Below are positions 14,749 through 16,744 of a stretch of 16,744 nt of DNA, in pieces. The translations under genes and the position numbers were made by a program. This stretch comes from a bacterium UBA7470 (GTDB lineage Bacteria > Pseudomonadota > Gammaproteobacteria > Burkholderiales > Burkholderiaceae_C), in assembly GCA_002479815.1 (NCBI GenBank), contig DLPA01000178.1, positions 1 to 16,744 of the forward strand, in the 5' to 3' direction. The stretch's first letter is position 1. Every line of letters starts with the position of its first letter. Under the pieces are notes generated by a model. It was not told where the DNA came from and did no database searches. It was given only the letters and a program-made list of their open reading frames with translations.

Positions 14749-16404
14749 TCAGGCCACATGCACATCCACCACCTGTGGCTGAAACTGTGTAGCGCTCGCC
14801 GTGGGCCAGTACCAAGAAAACACGGGGGGCAAGGCGTCCCAATCGGGCGTGTCCAGCAATGCGCCTGCAGCGACGGAGGGCAACACGCGCTCCAACAACC
14901 GCACTTCGTTGGCATGGATGCGGCGCACAATGTGTTGGGGGCTGATTTGATTGGGATGTGTCAACCCTGCCGCCTGCACCAACTCTTGTAAAGCTTTGAG
15001 GGTCTGCTGATGAAAGTTGAACACCCGATCGGTCTTATTGCCCACGTGCAGGGCTTGCTGGCGCACAGGGTCTTGGGTGGTGACACCTGTAGGGCAATGC
15101 CCCGTATGGCAAGCTTGGGCCTGAATGCAGCCCAAGGCCATCATGAAGCCGCGCGCGCTGTTGCACCAATCGGCTCCAATGGCCATGGCGCGAGCGATGT
15201 CAAACGCACTCACCACCTTGCCCGCACACCCGATGCGGATGCGTGAGCGCAAATTCACCCCTACCAAGGTGTTGTGAACCAAGCGCAAGCCCTCTTCCAG
15301 TGGCGCACCCACGTGGTCGGTAAATTCCAAGGGCGCTGCGCCTGTGCCGCCTTCTTTGCCATCGACCACGATGAAGTCCGGCGTGATGCCCGTGTGCAGC
15401 ATGGCTTTGACCAACGCAAACCATTCCCACGGGTGACCGATGCAGAGCTTGAAACCGATGGGTTTGCCCTCCGACAGCGAGCGCAACTGACGGATGAACT
15501 GCATCAACTCAATGGGCGTGCCAAACGCGCTGTGCGAGGCCGGAGAGATGCAGTCTTGACCCACAGGCACGCCACGCGCCTCGGCAATTTCCGGCGTGAC
15601 CTTGGCCCCGGGCAGCATCCCTCCGTGGCCGGGTTTAGCGCCTTGGCTGAGTTTGATTTCGATCATCTTGACCTGAGGGTCAGCGGCGTTGGCGACAAAG
15701 TCTTTGGCGCTGAAGCGACCTTGTGCGTCTCGACAGCCGAAATAGCCCGAGCCGATTTCCCAAATCAAATCGCCGCCATGCTGACGATGCCAGCGTGAGA
15801 TGGAGCCTTCACCCGTGTCATGGGCGAAGCCGCCCCGTTGTGCGCCCGCATTCAAGGCCAGAATGGCGTTGGCACTGAGCGCCCCAAAACTCATGGCCGA
15901 GATGTTGAAGATGCTGGCCGAATAGGGCTGGGTGCAGTCTGGCCCCCCGATGCGGATACGAAAATCAGGGCTGTCGAGTTGGGTGGGGATCATGGAGTGG
16001 TTGATCCACTCGTAGCCCGCCGCCTTCACATCCAGTTGCGTACCAAACGGGCGCTTATCGGTATCGCCCTTGGCGCGGGCATAGACCAAGCTGCGTTGGG
16101 CACGCGAAAACGGGGCAGCTTCGTTGTCGCTTTCGATGAAGTATTGGCGTATTTCGGGCCGAATGAACTCCAACATGAAACGCAAGTTGCCGATGACGGG
16201 ATAGTTGCGCCGCACCGCGCTGCTGGTCTGAAGCACATCGTGTACACCAAGCGCCACCAAAAGGAGGGCGAGCAGCAGCCCCCAGCCCCAGCTTGCCGAC
16301 CATCCCCCAATGACCAGCGCAAGCAAGCACAAAGGCACGGCAATGATGGCGAGGCCCCACACGGTATAGCGCACAGGATAAAAGCGATTGAGCGTATGCA
16401 GCAC
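14749..16404 (-). CDS. Membrane-anchored FMN-binding glutamate-synthase-like protein
   Basis: A 551-residue member of the FMN-binding glutamate synthase family. It carries only the synthase (FMN/iron-sulfur) portion of GltB, without the N-terminal glutaminase or the C-terminal beta-helix domain. Two hydrophobic segments (about 15-35 and 39-58) anchor it to the membrane. The barrel shows SIFNISAMSFGALS, EIKLSQGAKPGHGG, FIVVDGKEGGTGAAP and IRIGCAGKV, all hallmarks of the FMN and 2-oxoglutarate/2-iminoglutarate site. The cluster ligands form the family's CX5CX4C (Cys426, Cys432, Cys437; GCIQAQACHTGHCPTG). The GTG at 16404 was chosen from its ribosome binding site. Whether it makes glutamate or acts on another substrate is unknown. 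It converges on the cyclase gene with a 23-bp gap that holds no terminator-like structure. Confidence 0.87.
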   Translation of the reverse strand: MLHTLNRFYPVRYTVWGLAIIAVPLCLLALVIGGWSASWGWGLLLALLLVALGVHDVLQTSSAVRRNYPVIGNLRFMLEFIRPEIRQYFIESDNEAAPFSRAQRSLVYARAKGDTDKRPFGTQLDVKAAGYEWINHSMIPTQLDSPDFRIRIGGPDCTQPYSASIFNISAMSFGALSANAILALNAGAQRGGFAHDTGEGSISRWHRQHGGDLIWEIGSGYFGCRDAQGRFSAKDFVANAADPQVKMIEIKLSQGAKPGHGGMLPGAKVTPEIAEARGVPVGQDCISPASHSAFGTPIELMQFIRQLRSLSEGKPIGFKLCIGHPWEWFALVKAMLHTGITPDFIVVDGKEGGTGAAPLEFTDHVGAPLEEGLRLVHNTLVGVNLRSRIRIGCAGKVVSAFDIARAMAIGADWCNSARGFMMALGCIQAQACHTGHCPTGVTTQDPVRQQALHVGNKTDRVFNFHQQTLKALQELVQAAGLTHPNQISPQHIVRRIHANEVRLLERVLPSVAAGALLDTPDWDALPPVFSWYWPTASATQFQPQVVDVHVA

Positions 16405-16410
16405 CGTTGT

Positions 16411-16414
16411 CTCC
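16411..16414 (-). promoter_or_regulatory. Ribosome binding site fixing the GTG start of the glutamate-synthase-like gene
   Basis: On the minus strand GGAG is followed by six bases and then GTG at 16404. The longer open frame would start at a TTG (16416) that itself overlaps this GGAG, so the GTG is preferred. Confidence 0.6.
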
Positions 16415-16465
16415 AAAGGCAGAAAAATAACAAAAGCGAAAGCCTATAAAAGGCGAAATCAAGAC

Positions 16466-16744
16466 CTATTGTGACGGCTTGAGGAAAAAGTCGCGCAGCG
16501 CCCATGCGGTGGTTTCAGGCAGCTCTTCGGGGATGAAGTGGCCCGCAGGCAAGGCTTCGCCATAGACGTGTACCGCACATTGCGCCCGCCACAAGGCCAG
16601 CGGATCAAAGAGTTTGTGAACCACGCCCCGCTCGCCCCACAGCACCAAGGTGTCGCAAGCGATGCGCTGCTGGGCGGCGCGTGCGCTGCGGTCGTGCTCC
16701 AAATCAATGCCCGCACTGGCGCGATAGTCCTCACAGGCGCTGTG
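16466..16744 (-). CDS. Alpha/beta hydrolase, C-terminal part (haloacetate dehalogenase type)
   Basis: The frame is open to the window edge, so only the last 92 residues are present. They read CEDYRASAGIDLEHDR, then ACDTLVLWGERGVV, LFDPLALWR and AGHFIPEELPE before the stop. This is the characteristic C-terminal part of fluoro/haloacetate dehalogenase-like alpha/beta hydrolases: the cap-to-core CEDYRA helix, the beta strand LVLWG and the catalytic histidine in AGHF. The nucleophile lies outside the window, so dehalogenase activity cannot be confirmed against a general hydrolase. The gene is 61 bp upstream of the glutamate-synthase-like gene on the same strand and could be cotranscribed with it. 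Confidence 0.82.
   Translation of the reverse strand, partial: HSACEDYRASAGIDLEHDRSARAAQQRIACDTLVLWGERGVVHKLFDPLALWRAQCAVHVYGEALPAGHFIPEELPETTAWALRDFFLKPSQ

Noticed and set aside
16459..16734. Alternative minus-strand frame over the hydrolase end
   Set aside because: The neighbouring frame (16466-16744) encodes clear haloacetate dehalogenase-type motifs and this one encodes none.
1..16744. CRISPR array, tRNA or rRNA genes
   Set aside because: No regularly spaced repeats were seen and no tRNA cloverleaf or rRNA segment was recognised in the short non-coding gaps.

Overview
The window looks like a chromosomal segment of a betaproteobacterium, most likely Burkholderiales and plausibly Comamonadaceae. 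The reasons are the moderately high GC, the PilJ-ChpA order of a twitching-motility chemosensory cluster, DUF3422 and SirB1 family proteins, the short prokaryotic SpeD, and an intergenic repeat that resembles one I remember from Comamonadaceae. No database was searched. All placements rest on motifs read in the translations.

Layout. Bases 1-474 are the C-terminal signalling tip of a methyl-accepting chemotaxis protein, probably PilJ. The 2167-residue ChpA/PilL-type hybrid CheA kinase follows (568-7071). Convergent to it is a membrane-anchored DUF3422 protein (7143-8486, minus). Divergent from that gene is a fusion of an Mrr-like PD-(D/E)XK nuclease domain to a ParA/MinD-type P-loop ATPase (8645-9877), which is the most unusual protein here. 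Between its stop and the next gene lie two inverted, degenerate copies of one repeat (9874-9940 and 10050-10116), and these include the stop codons of both flanking genes. On the minus strand a HAD sugar-phosphatase-like gene (12198 to 11374) and an MFS transporter gene (11374 to 10103) share one base as a TGATG overlap. Diverging from them is speD (12230-12628), followed by a SirB1-family gene (12722-13570) and a class III adenylate cyclase with a C-terminal PilZ domain (13640-14725). Convergent to the cyclase is a membrane-anchored FMN-binding glutamate-synthase-like protein (14749-16404, minus). Upstream of it, on the same strand, is the C-terminal end of an alpha/beta hydrolase of the haloacetate dehalogenase type (16466-16744).

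How they may work together. PilJ and ChpA form the receptor-kinase core that controls type IV pili. In Pseudomonas this pathway feeds into cAMP, and the cyclase-PilZ fusion in this window joins cAMP synthesis to a predicted c-di-GMP sensor, so a functional link is tempting. The two loci are about 6.5 kb apart, so that link is inference. The Mrr-ParA fusion stands alone, without a ParB or a methyltransferase partner. It is best treated as a candidate single-gene defence or DNA-surveillance factor. The other genes look like metabolic or housekeeping genes.
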